The notes beneath the pieces are model-generated. The model saw only the letters and a list, made by a program, of their open reading frames with translations, ran no database searches and had not been told where the DNA came from. Shown piece by piece: positions 49,529 through 58,921 of a stretch of 64,000 nucleotides of DNA; position 1 is the stretch's first letter; every line of letters starts with the position of its first letter. The stretch covers positions 62,001 to 126,000 of the forward strand of contig JAFNVC010000010.1 of NCBI GenBank assembly GCA_017379935.1, in the 5' to 3' direction. The stretch comes from Clostridia bacterium. GTDB lineage: Bacteria > Bacillota > Clostridia > Oscillospirales > Acutalibacteraceae. Both the position numbers and the translations under genes were made by a program.

Positions 49529-52500
49529 ATGGCAAGAATGAAACAAACCATGGACGGTAATACCGCTGCTGCTCACGTATCTTATGCGTTTACAGAAGTT
49601 GCAGGTATTTATCCTATCACACCGTCAAGCCCGATGGCAGACTATGTTGATCAGTGGTCAGCTCAGGGCAGAAAGAACATCTTCGGCACAACTGTAAAGG
49701 TTGCAGAAATGCAGTCAGAAGCAGGTGCTGCAGGTACAGTACACGGTTCACTTAATGCCGGTGCTATGACAACAACTTACACAGCTTCACAGGGTCTTCT
49801 TCTTATGATCCCGAACATGTACAAAATCGCAGGTGAATTGCTTCCCAGCGTTTTCCACGTATCTGCTCGTTGTGTAGCTTCTCACGCTCTTAATATCTTC
49901 GGCGATCACTCAGACGTTTACGCTTGCCGTCAGACAGGCTTCGCAATGCTCGCTGAAACAAACACACAGGAAGTTATGGACCTTGGTGCAGTTGCTCACC
50001 TCACAGCTATCGAGAGCCGTGTTCCGTTCATCAACTTCTTCGACGGCTTCCGTACATCTCACGAGCTCCAGAAGATCGAGATCTGGGATTACGAGGATCT
50101 TAAGGAAATGTGTGATATGGATGCTGTTAACGCATTCCGTGCACGTGCACTCAACCCCGAGCATCCTGTAATGCGCGGTTCTCACGAGAACGATGATATC
50201 TTCTTCCAGCACCGTGAGGCTTGCAACAAGTTCTATGATGCAGTTCCTGCAATTGCAGAGAAGTATATGAACAAGGTTAACGCAAAGCTCGGTACAGATT
50301 ACAAGCTCTTCAACTACTACGGTGCAGAGGACGCAGAGAACGTTATCGTTGCTATGGGTTCAATCTGTGACGTTGCAGAAGAAGTTATCGACTACCTCCT
50401 TGCTAAGGGTGAGAAGGTTGGTCTTATCAAGGTTCGTCTTTACAGACCCTTCTCAGTTGAGAGCTTTGCAGCAGCAATTCCCGCAACATGTAAGAAGCTC
50501 GCTGTTCTTGACAGAACAAAGGAGCCCGGCTCAATCGGCGAGCCTCTCTATCTTGACGTTATCGCAGCTCTTGCAGCAGCAGGTAAGTCAGGCATTCAGG
50601 TAATCGGCGGCCGTTACGGTCTCGGTTCAAAGGATACTCCTCCGTCAAGCATCTTCGCAGTATACGAGGAGCTTGCTAAGGATGCTCCGAAGGCACACTT
50701 CACACTTGGTATCAACGACGACGTAACTTACCTCTCTCTCGAAGAGAAGGAAGCTCCGAACACAGCTGCAGAAGGCACAATCGAGTGCAAGTTCTGGGGT
50801 CTCGGCGGCGACGGTACAGTTGGTGCTAACAAGAACTCAATCAAGATTATCGGTGACCACACTGATAAGTTCGTACAGGCATACTTCCAGTATGACTCAA
50901 AGAAGACAGGCGGTATCACAGTTTCTCACCTTCGTTTCGGCGATAAGGCTATCAAGAGCCCCTACTATGTAAACAAGGCTGACTTCGTTGCTTGCCACAA
51001 CCCCTCATACATCGAGAAGGGCTTCAAGATGGTTAACGACGTTAAGCCGGGCGGTACATTCCTTATCAACTGCCAGTGGGATGCTGCTGAGCTTGCAGAG
51101 AAGATGAATGCTGAAACAAAGCAGTTCATCGCTAAGAACAACATCAAGCTTTACACAGTTAACGCTATCGACCTCGCTCAGAAGGTTGGTATGGGTAAGA
51201 GAACAAACACAATCCTTCAGGCTGCATTCTTTGCACTCGCTAAGGTTATGCCGATCGAGGAAGCTGTTGACTATATGAAGGCAGCTGCTAAGAAGTCATA
51301 CGCTAAGAAGGGTGACGACGTTGTTAAGTGCAACTGGGATGCTATTGATGCAGGTGTTTCTGCATTCGTAGAAATCGAAGTTCCCGCTGAGTGGGCAAAC
51401 GCTGTTGACGCTGCTGTTGAAACAAAGACAGAGGGTCCTGCAAAGCTCACAAAGATGGTAGACAGCATCATGAAGCCGGTTGGCCGTATGGACGGTTACA
51501 GCATTTCTGTTTCAGATTTTGTTGATCACGCTGACGGTACATTCGAGCAGGGCGCATCAGCATACGAGAAGCGCGGCGTTGCAGTTATGGTTCCCGAGTG
51601 GAATGCAGAGACTTGCGCAAAGTGTAACAAGTGTTCTTATGTTTGTCCGCACGCTACAATCAGACCCTTCGCTCTCAGCGAGGAAGAGGTTGCAGCTGCT
51701 CCTGCAGTTATGAAGAAGGCTCCGAAGCCGATCGTTAAGACAAACTACACTTATACTCTTGCAGTATCTCCGATGGATTGTATGGGCTGCGGCGTCTGCG
51801 TAGGCGTTTGTCCGACAAATTCACTCGTTATGGTATCTCGTGAGAGCCAGGATGCACAGCAGGCAGCATTTGACTACTGTGTAGCTAACGTTACAGAGAA
51901 GGCAGAGACAACAGAGAAGATGACAGTTATCTCCAGCCAGTACAAGAAGCCGTTGCTTGAGTTCTCAGGCTCATGCGCAGGCTGTGCTGAGACAGCTTAT
52001 GCTCGTCTTATCACACAGCTCTTCGGTGACAGAATGTATATCTCCAACGCAACAGGTTGTTCTTCAATCTGGGGTGGTCCGGCAGCTACATCACCGTACA
52101 CAACTGACAATAAGGGTCACGGTCCTGCTTGGGCAAACTCACTCTTCGAGGATAATGCTGAGCACGGCTACGGTATGTACCTTGGTCAGAACGCTATCCG
52201 TAACAGCCTCATCGAAAAGGTTAAGGCTGCTGCAGAGTGCGAAACAGCAACAGCAGAGCTCAAGGCAGCTTGCGAAGGCTACCTTGCAACAGTTGCTGAC
52301 GGCGCAAAGAACGGCGCTGCAACAGAGGCTCTCGTAGCTGAGCTTGAGAAGTGCGGCTGCGATACAGCTAAGGAAATTCTTGCACAGAAGGAATTCCTCT
52401 CAAAGAAATCAGTATGGATCTTCGGCGGCGACGGCTGGGCATACGACATCGGCTTCGGCGGTGTTGACCACGTTCTCGCATCAGGCGACGATGTAAACAT

Positions 52501-53071
52501 CATGGTATTCGATACAGAGGTTTACTCAAATACAGGCGGACAGGCTTCAAAGGCTTCTCAGGTAGGTCAGGTTGCTCAGTTCGCAGCAGCAGGTAAGGCT
52601 ATCGCTAAGAAGAGCCTTGCAGAGATCGCAATGTCTTACGGCTATGTTTACGTTGCACAGATCGCTATGGGTGCTGATATGAACCAGACACTCAAGGCAA
52701 TCATGGAAGCTGAAGCATATCCGGGACCGTCAATCATCATCGGCTACGCTCCCTGTGAGATGCACTCAATCAAGGGCGGTATGGTTAACTGCCAGGCTGA
52801 GATGAAGAAGGCTGTTGACTGCGGTTACTGGAATATGTTCCGCTACAACCCGGCACTCAAGGCTGAGGGCAAGAACCCGTTCTCAATGGATTCTAAGGCT
52901 CCCGCAACAGAGGGCTACCGTGCATTCCTCCTCAACGAGGCTCGTTACGCTTCTCTTACACGTTCCTTCCCCGAGAGAGCAGAGGAGCTCTTCGCAAAGG
53001 CTGAGGCAGACGCTAAGGATCGTTATGCTCACCTTGAGAGACTCGCAAAGCTTTACGGTACAGAGGAATAA
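49529..53071 (+). CDS. nifJ: Pyruvate:ferredoxin (flavodoxin) oxidoreductase, single-chain
   Basis: A 1180-residue enzyme that turns pyruvate and CoA into acetyl-CoA, CO2 and reduced ferredoxin, the main pyruvate route in clostridia. Order of domains: pyrimidine-binding TPP domain (HVSYAFTEVAGIYPITPSSP start), gamma domain, ferredoxin-like domain with two 4Fe-4S motifs (CAKCNKCSYVCP near 695 and CMGCGVCVGVCP near 750), then the pyrophosphate TPP domain (CAGCAE near 815, GDGWAYDIGFGG near 967, NTGGQASK near 1003). ATG 49529 follows GGGAGG by 8 nt; a longer upstream reading frame runs through the promoter. Strong biased codon choice suggests high expression. Confidence 0.96.
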   Translation: MARMKQTMDGNTAAAHVSYAFTEVAGIYPITPSSPMADYVDQWSAQGRKNIFGTTVKVAEMQSEAGAAGTVHGSLNAGAMTTTYTASQGLLLMIPNMYKIAGELLPSVFHVSARCVASHALNIFGDHSDVYACRQTGFAMLAETNTQEVMDLGAVAHLTAIESRVPFINFFDGFRTSHELQKIEIWDYEDLKEMCDMDAVNAFRARALNPEHPVMRGSHENDDIFFQHREACNKFYDAVPAIAEKYMNKVNAKLGTDYKLFNYYGAEDAENVIVAMGSICDVAEEVIDYLLAKGEKVGLIKVRLYRPFSVESFAAAIPATCKKLAVLDRTKEPGSIGEPLYLDVIAALAAAGKSGIQVIGGRYGLGSKDTPPSSIFAVYEELAKDAPKAHFTLGINDDVTYLSLEEKEAPNTAAEGTIECKFWGLGGDGTVGANKNSIKIIGDHTDKFVQAYFQYDSKKTGGITVSHLRFGDKAIKSPYYVNKADFVACHNPSYIEKGFKMVNDVKPGGTFLINCQWDAAELAEKMNAETKQFIAKNNIKLYTVNAIDLAQKVGMGKRTNTILQAAFFALAKVMPIEEAVDYMKAAAKKSYAKKGDDVVKCNWDAIDAGVSAFVEIEVPAEWANAVDAAVETKTEGPAKLTKMVDSIMKPVGRMDGYSISVSDFVDHADGTFEQGASAYEKRGVAVMVPEWNAETCAKCNKCSYVCPHATIRPFALSEEEVAAAPAVMKKAPKPIVKTNYTYTLAVSPMDCMGCGVCVGVCPTNSLVMVSRESQDAQQAAFDYCVANVTEKAETTEKMTVISSQYKKPLLEFSGSCAGCAETAYARLITQLFGDRMYISNATGCSSIWGGPAATSPYTTDNKGHGPAWANSLFEDNAEHGYGMYLGQNAIRNSLIEKVKAAAECETATAELKAACEGYLATVADGAKNGAATEALVAELEKCGCDTAKEILAQKEFLSKKSVWIFGGDGWAYDIGFGGVDHVLASGDDVNIMVFDTEVYSNTGGQASKASQVGQVAQFAAAGKAIAKKSLAEIAMSYGYVYVAQIAMGADMNQTLKAIMEAEAYPGPSIIIGYAPCEMHSIKGGMVNCQAEMKKAVDCGYWNMFRYNPALKAEGKNPFSMDSKAPATEGYRAFLLNEARYASLTRSFPERAEELFAKAEADAKDRYAHLERLAKLYGTEE

Positions 53072-53089
53072 TTTCTCAATAATTTCAAA

Positions 53090-53118
53090 GGCAGTCGGAA
53101 CAACCGGCTGCCTTTTTG
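53090..53118 (+). terminator. Terminator after PFOR
   Basis: GGCAGTCGG (53090-53098) / CCGGCTGCC (53104-53112), one wobble, then five Ts. Confidence 0.88.
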
Positions 53119-53146
53119 CATATAAAAAAGAAGGGGAATAGTTTAT

Positions 53147-53269
53147 ATGTTTAAGAGGTTTTGTCAAGTTGCACAAACTTGGTCGGTTTATCCGACACTT
53201 AAAGCACAATATGTTGTGCAATTTAATAAATTTTGCCAAAAACACAAAAAATCGTATAATTTTTCTTGA
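53147..53269 (+). CDS. Possible 40-residue small protein (uncertain)
   Basis: ATG 53147 to TGA 53267-53269, with AAGGGG 10 nt before the start. The product is basic and cysteine-containing (MFKRFCQVAQTW...KFCQKHKKSYNFS). No family is recognised. The same DNA contains two hairpins (GTCGGTTTATCCGAC and GCACAATATGTTGTGC), so it may be a structured untranslated region and not a gene. It lies in a 353-bp gap between PFOR and the large secreted protein, whose promoter overlaps its end. Confidence 0.22.
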   Translation: MFKRFCQVAQTWSVYPTLKAQYVVQFNKFCQKHKKSYNFS

Positions 53270-53294
53270 AAAATTTGAGTAAATATATTATAAT
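53266..53294 (+). promoter_or_regulatory. Promoter of the large secreted protein gene
   Basis: TTGAAA (53266-53271), 17-nt spacer, TATAAT (53289-53294). It leaves a leader of about 125 nt before the start codon in which I see no known riboswitch. Confidence 0.8.
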
Positions 53295-53424
53295 TGCATA
53301 CGAGGAAGAGTGTTCCCCTGGTGCTTTCTTCGGATTGCTTTGCACAGAAGCGGTACTAACGTTATACCACTTTCAAGACAAGTGAGAGCACAATACCTCA
53401 AATATTTTAAAGGAGGAATTGTAA

Positions 53425-55218
53425 ATGGCAACAAAGATCATTTCATTCATCTTGTCAATCGTCATGATGATCATGACAAGCATCTTCCCGGGCTTCACAT
53501 GGCCGGGAACAGAGACAATGGAAAATGGCGCATTCTTGGCTGAGGTAGGCAAGGCTTTCGGCTATGCTGTACCTGACACAGGCGACACATACTTTGGTAT
53601 TGAGCCCGGTGACGAGTATTACAACGCTGTTGCAGCAGCAGCAGAGTACGGTATTCTCGTTGACTACAGCGAAATCAGAGTATTTGATAACGCAGACACA
53701 GAATTCGTTGCAACTGTCCTTGTTAACGCAGCAGGTCTCGAAATCGATGAGTCCGCTGTAATCGCTAACGCTGAGGATTTTGCAAACATTTCCAAGGTTT
53801 CAACAGCAGTTGTTAACGAGCTCATTCCCGTTGACAGCGAAGGTAAGGTAAGCACTGCTGCAATGTCCAGAAACGATATCACCGCAGCTATCACGGTAGC
53901 TCTCGGTCTTCGTTTCGTTCCCGATGAGGCTATCGACCAGCTCGACCTCGTTGACGGCGTTAAGACAGTATGTGATTACGAAGTAGCAGACGACGCTATC
54001 GTTCTTGACGCAGCTTCAGACATCGAAGCAGGTGACGTTTACGTTCTTGAACAGTCAGATGCTATCGTTACAGGCGCAGCTTACAAGGCAGAGTCTGTAG
54101 AAATCGTTGACGGTCAGAAGATCGTTACAAATTCAGAGGTTGCTATCGACGAAGTTATCGAGAAGATCGATTACGAAGGTTCAACAGACGTTGAGTTCGG
54201 TACAGCTATGATTCTCGACGGTAACGGCGCAGTTATCAGCGATGGTTACTTCGACACAGAGGGTCTCTCAAGAGAGCAGATCGACAACATCATCCACGGC
54301 ATCCTTCTTACAATCGGCAACATCAGCTTCTCAGTCGGAAAATTCGATATCGACGCTGAGGTTACAAAGACAGGTCTTGATTTCGGCATCTCAACATCAA
54401 TCGTTGACGGTGTTGTTCTCAAGAAGGAGTACTCAATCTCCAACCTTTCAGTTGATGCTAAGGCTGATATGAACATCGAGAAGTTCAACATCAACGAAGC
54501 TTACCTCAACTTTGAGTATGATCTCGTTGACAAGACAACTCTTGCAGGTTCTTACTATAAGGAATTCGGCGAGATGGTAGAGACAACAGGCGAGAAGCTT
54601 GAAGGTAAGAATAAGTTCGAGGAGCTTGTTAACAAGTACATCCTCAGCGAGTTCGATTCATCAGCTATCAAGCTCTTCACAGTTGTTGTTCCTCTCGGCA
54701 CAACTCCTCTCACAATCAACTTTGACATTATGCTTAACATCGACGTTAACGGCAGAATGACAATCACAGTTACATCTGAGGAGTATCACGGAATCTCCGT
54801 TATCAACAACAAGGTAAGCCGCGTTAATGACGTTAAGGTTCTTGACCGTGTAGTTGATATCTACGGCGAGTTCGAAATCAAGCTTGGTCTCGGTGTAGGC
54901 CTTGGTCTCTTCGGTTACACAATCATCGACGTTGAGGTTTACGGCGGTATCGGTGCTTGGGTAGAGGCTACAGCTAAGTTTGTTGACGCTGACGGTAACG
55001 TTATCCAGTCAACTTATGCAGTACCCGTTGACTATCTCGCAGAGGTAGCTGCAGGTATGGACGTTGAAGGCGAAATCATCATTCAGGGTCATGCTGACAT
55101 TTACGGCATCCTTGAGGTTGGTCTCGGCAACAACAGCGTTCTGAGCATCGTTGGTCTTTGCAAGACATGGACCATCTATGACAGAAGCAACGCAACATTC
55201 GCTTCATTCGTAATCTGA
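53425..55218 (+). CDS. Large acidic secreted protein of unknown function
   Basis: A 597-residue protein with an N-terminal export segment (ATKIISFILSIVMMIMTSIFP) that lacks an obvious cleavage box. Residues about 35-185 contain two helical units faintly like S-layer homology domains (YYNAVAAAAEYGILVDY; ITAAITVALGLRFVPD). The middle and C-terminal parts are rich in beta strands with alternating hydrophobic residues (LTINFDIMLNIDVNGRMTI, then LGLGVGLGLFGYTIIDVEV). Only four cysteines or fewer, very acidic, with no catalytic motif found. AAAGGAGG precedes ATG 53425 by 8 nt, and codon choice is strongly biased like PFOR, so it is probably abundant. Ends at a strong terminator. Confidence 0.75.
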   Translation: MATKIISFILSIVMMIMTSIFPGFTWPGTETMENGAFLAEVGKAFGYAVPDTGDTYFGIEPGDEYYNAVAAAAEYGILVDYSEIRVFDNADTEFVATVLVNAAGLEIDESAVIANAEDFANISKVSTAVVNELIPVDSEGKVSTAAMSRNDITAAITVALGLRFVPDEAIDQLDLVDGVKTVCDYEVADDAIVLDAASDIEAGDVYVLEQSDAIVTGAAYKAESVEIVDGQKIVTNSEVAIDEVIEKIDYEGSTDVEFGTAMILDGNGAVISDGYFDTEGLSREQIDNIIHGILLTIGNISFSVGKFDIDAEVTKTGLDFGISTSIVDGVVLKKEYSISNLSVDAKADMNIEKFNINEAYLNFEYDLVDKTTLAGSYYKEFGEMVETTGEKLEGKNKFEELVNKYILSEFDSSAIKLFTVVVPLGTTPLTINFDIMLNIDVNGRMTITVTSEEYHGISVINNKVSRVNDVKVLDRVVDIYGEFEIKLGLGVGLGLFGYTIIDVEVYGGIGAWVEATAKFVDADGNVIQSTYAVPVDYLAEVAAGMDVEGEIIIQGHADIYGILEVGLGNNSVLSIVGLCKTWTIYDRSNATFASFVI

Positions 55219-55244
55219 TCATCAGATTAGTTTAAAATTTTCAG

Positions 55245-55277
55245 GCCGTCGGGGCAACCCGACGGCTTTTCCTTTTG
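55245..55277 (+). terminator. Terminator after the large secreted protein gene
   Basis: Perfect 9-bp stem GCCGTCGGG (55245-55253) / CCCGACGGC (55258-55266) with GCAA tetraloop, then TTTTCCTTTT. Confidence 0.92.
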
Positions 55278-55379
55278 TTTACAGTTTCTTTCAATTTCTG
55301 TTAAATCCTATTAAAAAAGTAATGTCATCATTTAAGAAGAAATATTTTTGAAAAAGTGCGAAAAATAATCCAAAAGCAT

Positions 55380-55407
55380 TTGCAAATGCGTTGAAAAGTG
55401 ATATAAT
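55380..55407 (+). promoter_or_regulatory. Promoter of the MFS transporter gene
   Basis: TTGCAA (55380-55385), 16-nt spacer, TATAAT (55402-55407). Confidence 0.75.
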
Positions 55408-55504
55408 ACCTTGTAACTATGGATTATTATGGTTATTTATACCCGTATGATCGTAGATACTAATTTTCAACCGAAAAAACAGGTTGTTTGAAAGGATTGT
55501 TTTT

Positions 55505-57367
55505 ATGGCTGACAAAATGAAGCTTAATTACAAGAAGACCATACTCACGGGCTTCGGCTTCCTCGCAACGTCAATCGCGTGGGCGGTTTATGACCCGTAC
55601 ATCACGAAGATTCTTAACAAGATTCTTTCTGAAAGCGCATTGATTGCACAGTGGAGTGAGGCTATCGGTAAGGCTATTCCGTGGATCGGTAAGTTCGCAG
55701 AGGCGCAGGGCGAAAGCACGGTTGCTCTCGGCGGCGGATTTACGCTCGTTCCCTTGTTCATAGGTATTATTATGACTTTTGATAACATCTTCGGTGTTAT
55801 CTTCCAGCCTACCTTCGGTAAGCTTTCGGATAATTGTCATTCAAAGCTCGGTAAGCGCCGTCCGTTCATCGTTGCCTGCGCCCCGATTTCGGCAGTCCTT
55901 TTCACTCTTATCCCGATTGTTGCTCTCAACGTTCAGGGCGAAGCAAGACTTCCGATTACAATGTTCGTTGTTATTCTTTTTGTTTTCTCAATGTCCTTGT
56001 GGCGTGCACCCGTTGTTGCACTTATGCCCGACCTTACACCTCCGCAGCTCCGCTCAGAGGGTAATGCCGTTATCAACCTTATGGGCGGTATCGGCTCAGC
56101 AGTCGGTATGGTTGCCGGTACGCTCGGCATTGCACTCTGCACACTCATCGCAGGCTACACAAAGGCAGAAATCAAGGCTAATGAAACACTTTCATTCCCC
56201 TACGTTTTCTTTATCGGTTCTCTCGTTATGATTATCGGTATGCTCGTTCTTCTCTTCTTCGTCAAGGAGGAGGATACAAGCATCCGTCTCAAGGGCGAGG
56301 CTAACCAGTACGCTGATGAAAAGGCAAGAAGAAAGGCTGAAAAGGAAGCTGCAAAGGCACATAAGGCTGCTCTCAAGGCTGAAAAGCTCACAAAGAGCGA
56401 AAGAAAGAGCCTTCTCTTTATGCTTGGCTGTCTGTTCTTCCTCTTCTGCGGTACAAACGCAATCACAACCTTCTTCTCACTTTTTGCACAGGAAATCCTT
56501 CATATGATCACCTCAGAGGCTACCCGCATTATGCTTATCTTTGCGGTATGCTCGGGTGTTGCGGCTCTTCCTGCAGGTAAGCTCGGCAAGAAGTTCGGCA
56601 GAAAAAAGACTATCATTGCAGGTATCTCTGTTTTCCTTACAGCATTCATCGTTTTCTTCGGTGTGTTCCTTGTAATGCTCGGCGGACAGGATCTTTCAAT
56701 CAAGAGCTACGTTGAGGTAAATAACGCATACATCGCGGTTAATGACCACGTCAACACATACAATTCAGCAATCAGTGACCTTGCCAAGGCAGAGGGCAGA
56801 GACCTCGCAGAGGCAGAGGTTATCACAATGGATAATTATATTGCGTATAAGCTCGGCAAGACAGTTGACGGTGCACAGTATTATGCAGAGTTTGACAAGT
56901 ACTTTGCAGAAAATGCAGGTGTTGCAACTGAAGAAGCTGTAATTGCTGTTGCAGAAAAGATTCTTGCCCTTGAAAATGCTGATTTCGCAACCTCTCTTGA
57001 GGCTATTTCAAATTCAGTTTCAGGCATCACAAAGATTCTTCGCGTTCTTATCTATCCCGTTCTTATCCTTGGCGGTGCTGCAAATATGTTCATCACCGTT
57101 AACACACTTCCGCTCGTTCTTGACATCGGCGGTGTTGAAAAGGTCGGAACATTCACCGGTTACTACTACACAGCAACCTTCTCTGCACAGATTGCTGCTC
57201 CTATCGTTTACGGCTTTATCCGTATGTTTGCGGGAACGTATATGTCGCTGTTCTATTTCAGCCCGATTATGTTCGCATTCGCAATATTCTTCATCCTCTT
57301 CGTTAAGCACGGTGAGTCGAAGATTACGGACGAGATGATCAAGGAAGCACAGATGGCAGATGACTAA
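55505..57367 (+). CDS. MFS transporter with a large extra-membrane insertion
   Basis: A 620-residue permease, longer than most of the family (about 400-500). The order of membrane helices and motifs such as FGKLSDNCHSKLGKRRPF near 104-121 and GKLGKKFGRKK near 358-368 fit MFS proteins related to sugar:cation symporters (GPH or SLC45 type). A basic, lysine-rich cytoplasmic loop (about 265-300, EKARRKAEKEAAKAHKAALK) joins the two halves. In the second half, between two helices at about 400 and 515, lies a hydrophilic, mostly helical segment of about 110 residues. ATG 55505 follows AAAGGA by 8 nt. Substrate unknown, perhaps a glycoside. Confidence 0.82.
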   Translation: MADKMKLNYKKTILTGFGFLATSIAWAVYDPYITKILNKILSESALIAQWSEAIGKAIPWIGKFAEAQGESTVALGGGFTLVPLFIGIIMTFDNIFGVIFQPTFGKLSDNCHSKLGKRRPFIVACAPISAVLFTLIPIVALNVQGEARLPITMFVVILFVFSMSLWRAPVVALMPDLTPPQLRSEGNAVINLMGGIGSAVGMVAGTLGIALCTLIAGYTKAEIKANETLSFPYVFFIGSLVMIIGMLVLLFFVKEEDTSIRLKGEANQYADEKARRKAEKEAAKAHKAALKAEKLTKSERKSLLFMLGCLFFLFCGTNAITTFFSLFAQEILHMITSEATRIMLIFAVCSGVAALPAGKLGKKFGRKKTIIAGISVFLTAFIVFFGVFLVMLGGQDLSIKSYVEVNNAYIAVNDHVNTYNSAISDLAKAEGRDLAEAEVITMDNYIAYKLGKTVDGAQYYAEFDKYFAENAGVATEEAVIAVAEKILALENADFATSLEAISNSVSGITKILRVLIYPVLILGGAANMFITVNTLPLVLDIGGVEKVGTFTGYYYTATFSAQIAAPIVYGFIRMFAGTYMSLFYFSPIMFAFAIFFILFVKHGESKITDEMIKEAQMADD

Positions 57368-57393
57368 TACCCCGGTTTGGAGGAAAAAATACA

Positions 57394-58098
57394 ATGAGTG
57401 AGACTTTATTAAAAGTCAGAAATCTGAAAAAAAGCTACGGCTCGCATCAGGTGCTTAACGGCGTTTCCTTTGATGTGCCGTCAGGCAAGATTGTCGGTCT
57501 TCTCGGCCCCAACGGCTGCGGCAAGACCTCGATGATCAAATCAATCGTCGGTCTTATCAACGATTACGAGGGCAAAATCCTCATCAACGGCAAGGAGCCG
57601 GGCGTGGAGTCAAAGGCAATCGTTGCCTACCTTCCCGAGAAGAATTACCTCGCACCGTGGATGACCCCGAAGCACGCTATCAGCTATATGGCAGATTTCT
57701 ACAAGAATTTTGACAAGGAAAAAGCTCTTAATATGGCACAGACCTTTAACCTTGACTTAAACCAGAAGATCAAAACAATGTCAAAGGGTCAGCAGGAAAA
57801 GCTTCAGCTCATCCTTGTTATGTGCCGTAAGGCAGACCTTTATATCCTCGACGAGCCTCTCGGCGGTGTTGACCTTGTTTCAAGAGAATTTATCCTTGAC
57901 ACGATTATGAAAAATCACTCGGAAAATTCTACAATTCTTCTCTCAACACACCTTATCTACGATATCGAGCGCATCCTTGACCGTGTACTTATGGTCAAGG
58001 GCGGCGACCTCGTTGTCAACACGGATGTTGAAAAAATCACGGCAACCGGCAAGAGTGTTGAAGATTTGTTCAGGGAGGTGTTCAGCTATGCTGTCTAA
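57394..58098 (+). CDS. ABC transporter ATP-binding protein
   Basis: A 234-residue ATPase with all motifs: Walker A GPNGCGKTS (38-46), Q-loop near 86, signature MSKGQQEKLQ near 129-138, Walker B LYILDEPLGGVD near 150-161, and a switch histidine in LSTHLIYD near 190. GGAGG lies 10 nt before ATG 57394. The permease gene starts before its stop (overlap 11 nt). Exporters of this two-gene layout in Firmicutes move lipids, peptides or antimicrobials; the cargo is not shown. Confidence 0.9.
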   Translation: MSETLLKVRNLKKSYGSHQVLNGVSFDVPSGKIVGLLGPNGCGKTSMIKSIVGLINDYEGKILINGKEPGVESKAIVAYLPEKNYLAPWMTPKHAISYMADFYKNFDKEKALNMAQTFNLDLNQKIKTMSKGQQEKLQLILVMCRKADLYILDEPLGGVDLVSREFILDTIMKNHSENSTILLSTHLIYDIERILDRVLMVKGGDLVVNTDVEKITATGKSVEDLFREVFSYAV

Positions 58099-58921
58099 GC
58101 TTATCAAGCACGAGCTTATCGCAACGGGCAGAATAATGGGCGCTCTCTATGCGGTGGTCGGCATTCTTATGGCGTACATCCTCGGCTCATATTATATCGG
58201 CAAGGGCGGCGCTGAGGCTGCTACAACGGGACAGATGCTCGGCATGATGGTGCTTCTTATCATCTCCTCCTGCAGCTTCTTCCTGACGGTAATTGTTATG
58301 ATTTCCAATTTTCAGCGCTCACTTTACGGCGATCAGGGCTATCTTACCTTTACTCTTCCTGTAAAGAGCACGGCGCTCCTCGCATCCAAGATTATTGTTT
58401 CAACAATCTGGTTCATTGCCGCTTTTGTCTGCCTTATGGGCACAATGGCGATAATGTATTACGTTATCAGAGAGGATTATATCGGACAGGAAAGCTATGC
58501 GATGATTGAGTCGATGCTTCCGCTCATTCTCGGCGGCAAGTCGCTCGCGACAATGGTTGCATCAATCGTGATTTATCTTGTTTCCTTCTTCATCCGCTTT
58601 GCAGTTCTTTCCATTGAGGTTTATTTTGCAATCAGCCTTGCGAACACCAGACTTTTCCAGAAGAGACATCTTCTCTGGACTATTGTTTTCTCAATGGGTA
58701 CGATTTATATTGCGGAGAGCATCTCCACACTTATTTCCGATAACATCGATTTCGGTCTCGCAATCACCGCTGACAAGCTGACATTTATCACAAATCAGCT
58801 TCAGGTCGGCGCAAGCGCAACCTACATCAACCTCGTGACGATTATTATTTCGCTTCTGTTCGGCGTGGGCTTCTTCTTTGCAACTCACTACGTTATGAAC
58901 AAGAAGGTCAACATCAGATAA
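58088..58921 (+). CDS. ABC transporter permease
   Basis: A 277-residue membrane protein with six predicted helices (about 16-37, 48-72, 100-125, 155-180, 200-220 and 250-270) and a short C-terminal end. It is the partner of the overlapping ATPase. GGGAGGTG precedes ATG 58088 by 8 nt. It resembles ABC-2 type permeases in layout, with no extracellular catalytic domain. nadD starts in its stop codon (TAATG), so expression of the transporter and the housekeeping genes downstream is coupled. Confidence 0.85.
   Translation: MLSKLIKHELIATGRIMGALYAVVGILMAYILGSYYIGKGGAEAATTGQMLGMMVLLIISSCSFFLTVIVMISNFQRSLYGDQGYLTFTLPVKSTALLASKIIVSTIWFIAAFVCLMGTMAIMYYVIREDYIGQESYAMIESMLPLILGGKSLATMVASIVIYLVSFFIRFAVLSIEVYFAISLANTRLFQKRHLLWTIVFSMGTIYIAESISTLISDNIDFGLAITADKLTFITNQLQVGASATYINLVTIIISLLFGVGFFFATHYVMNKKVNIR

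Noticed and set aside
53295-53424. Riboswitch in the leader of the large secreted protein
   Set aside because: The leader is long, but I could not match it to a known riboswitch core; reported only as a leader.
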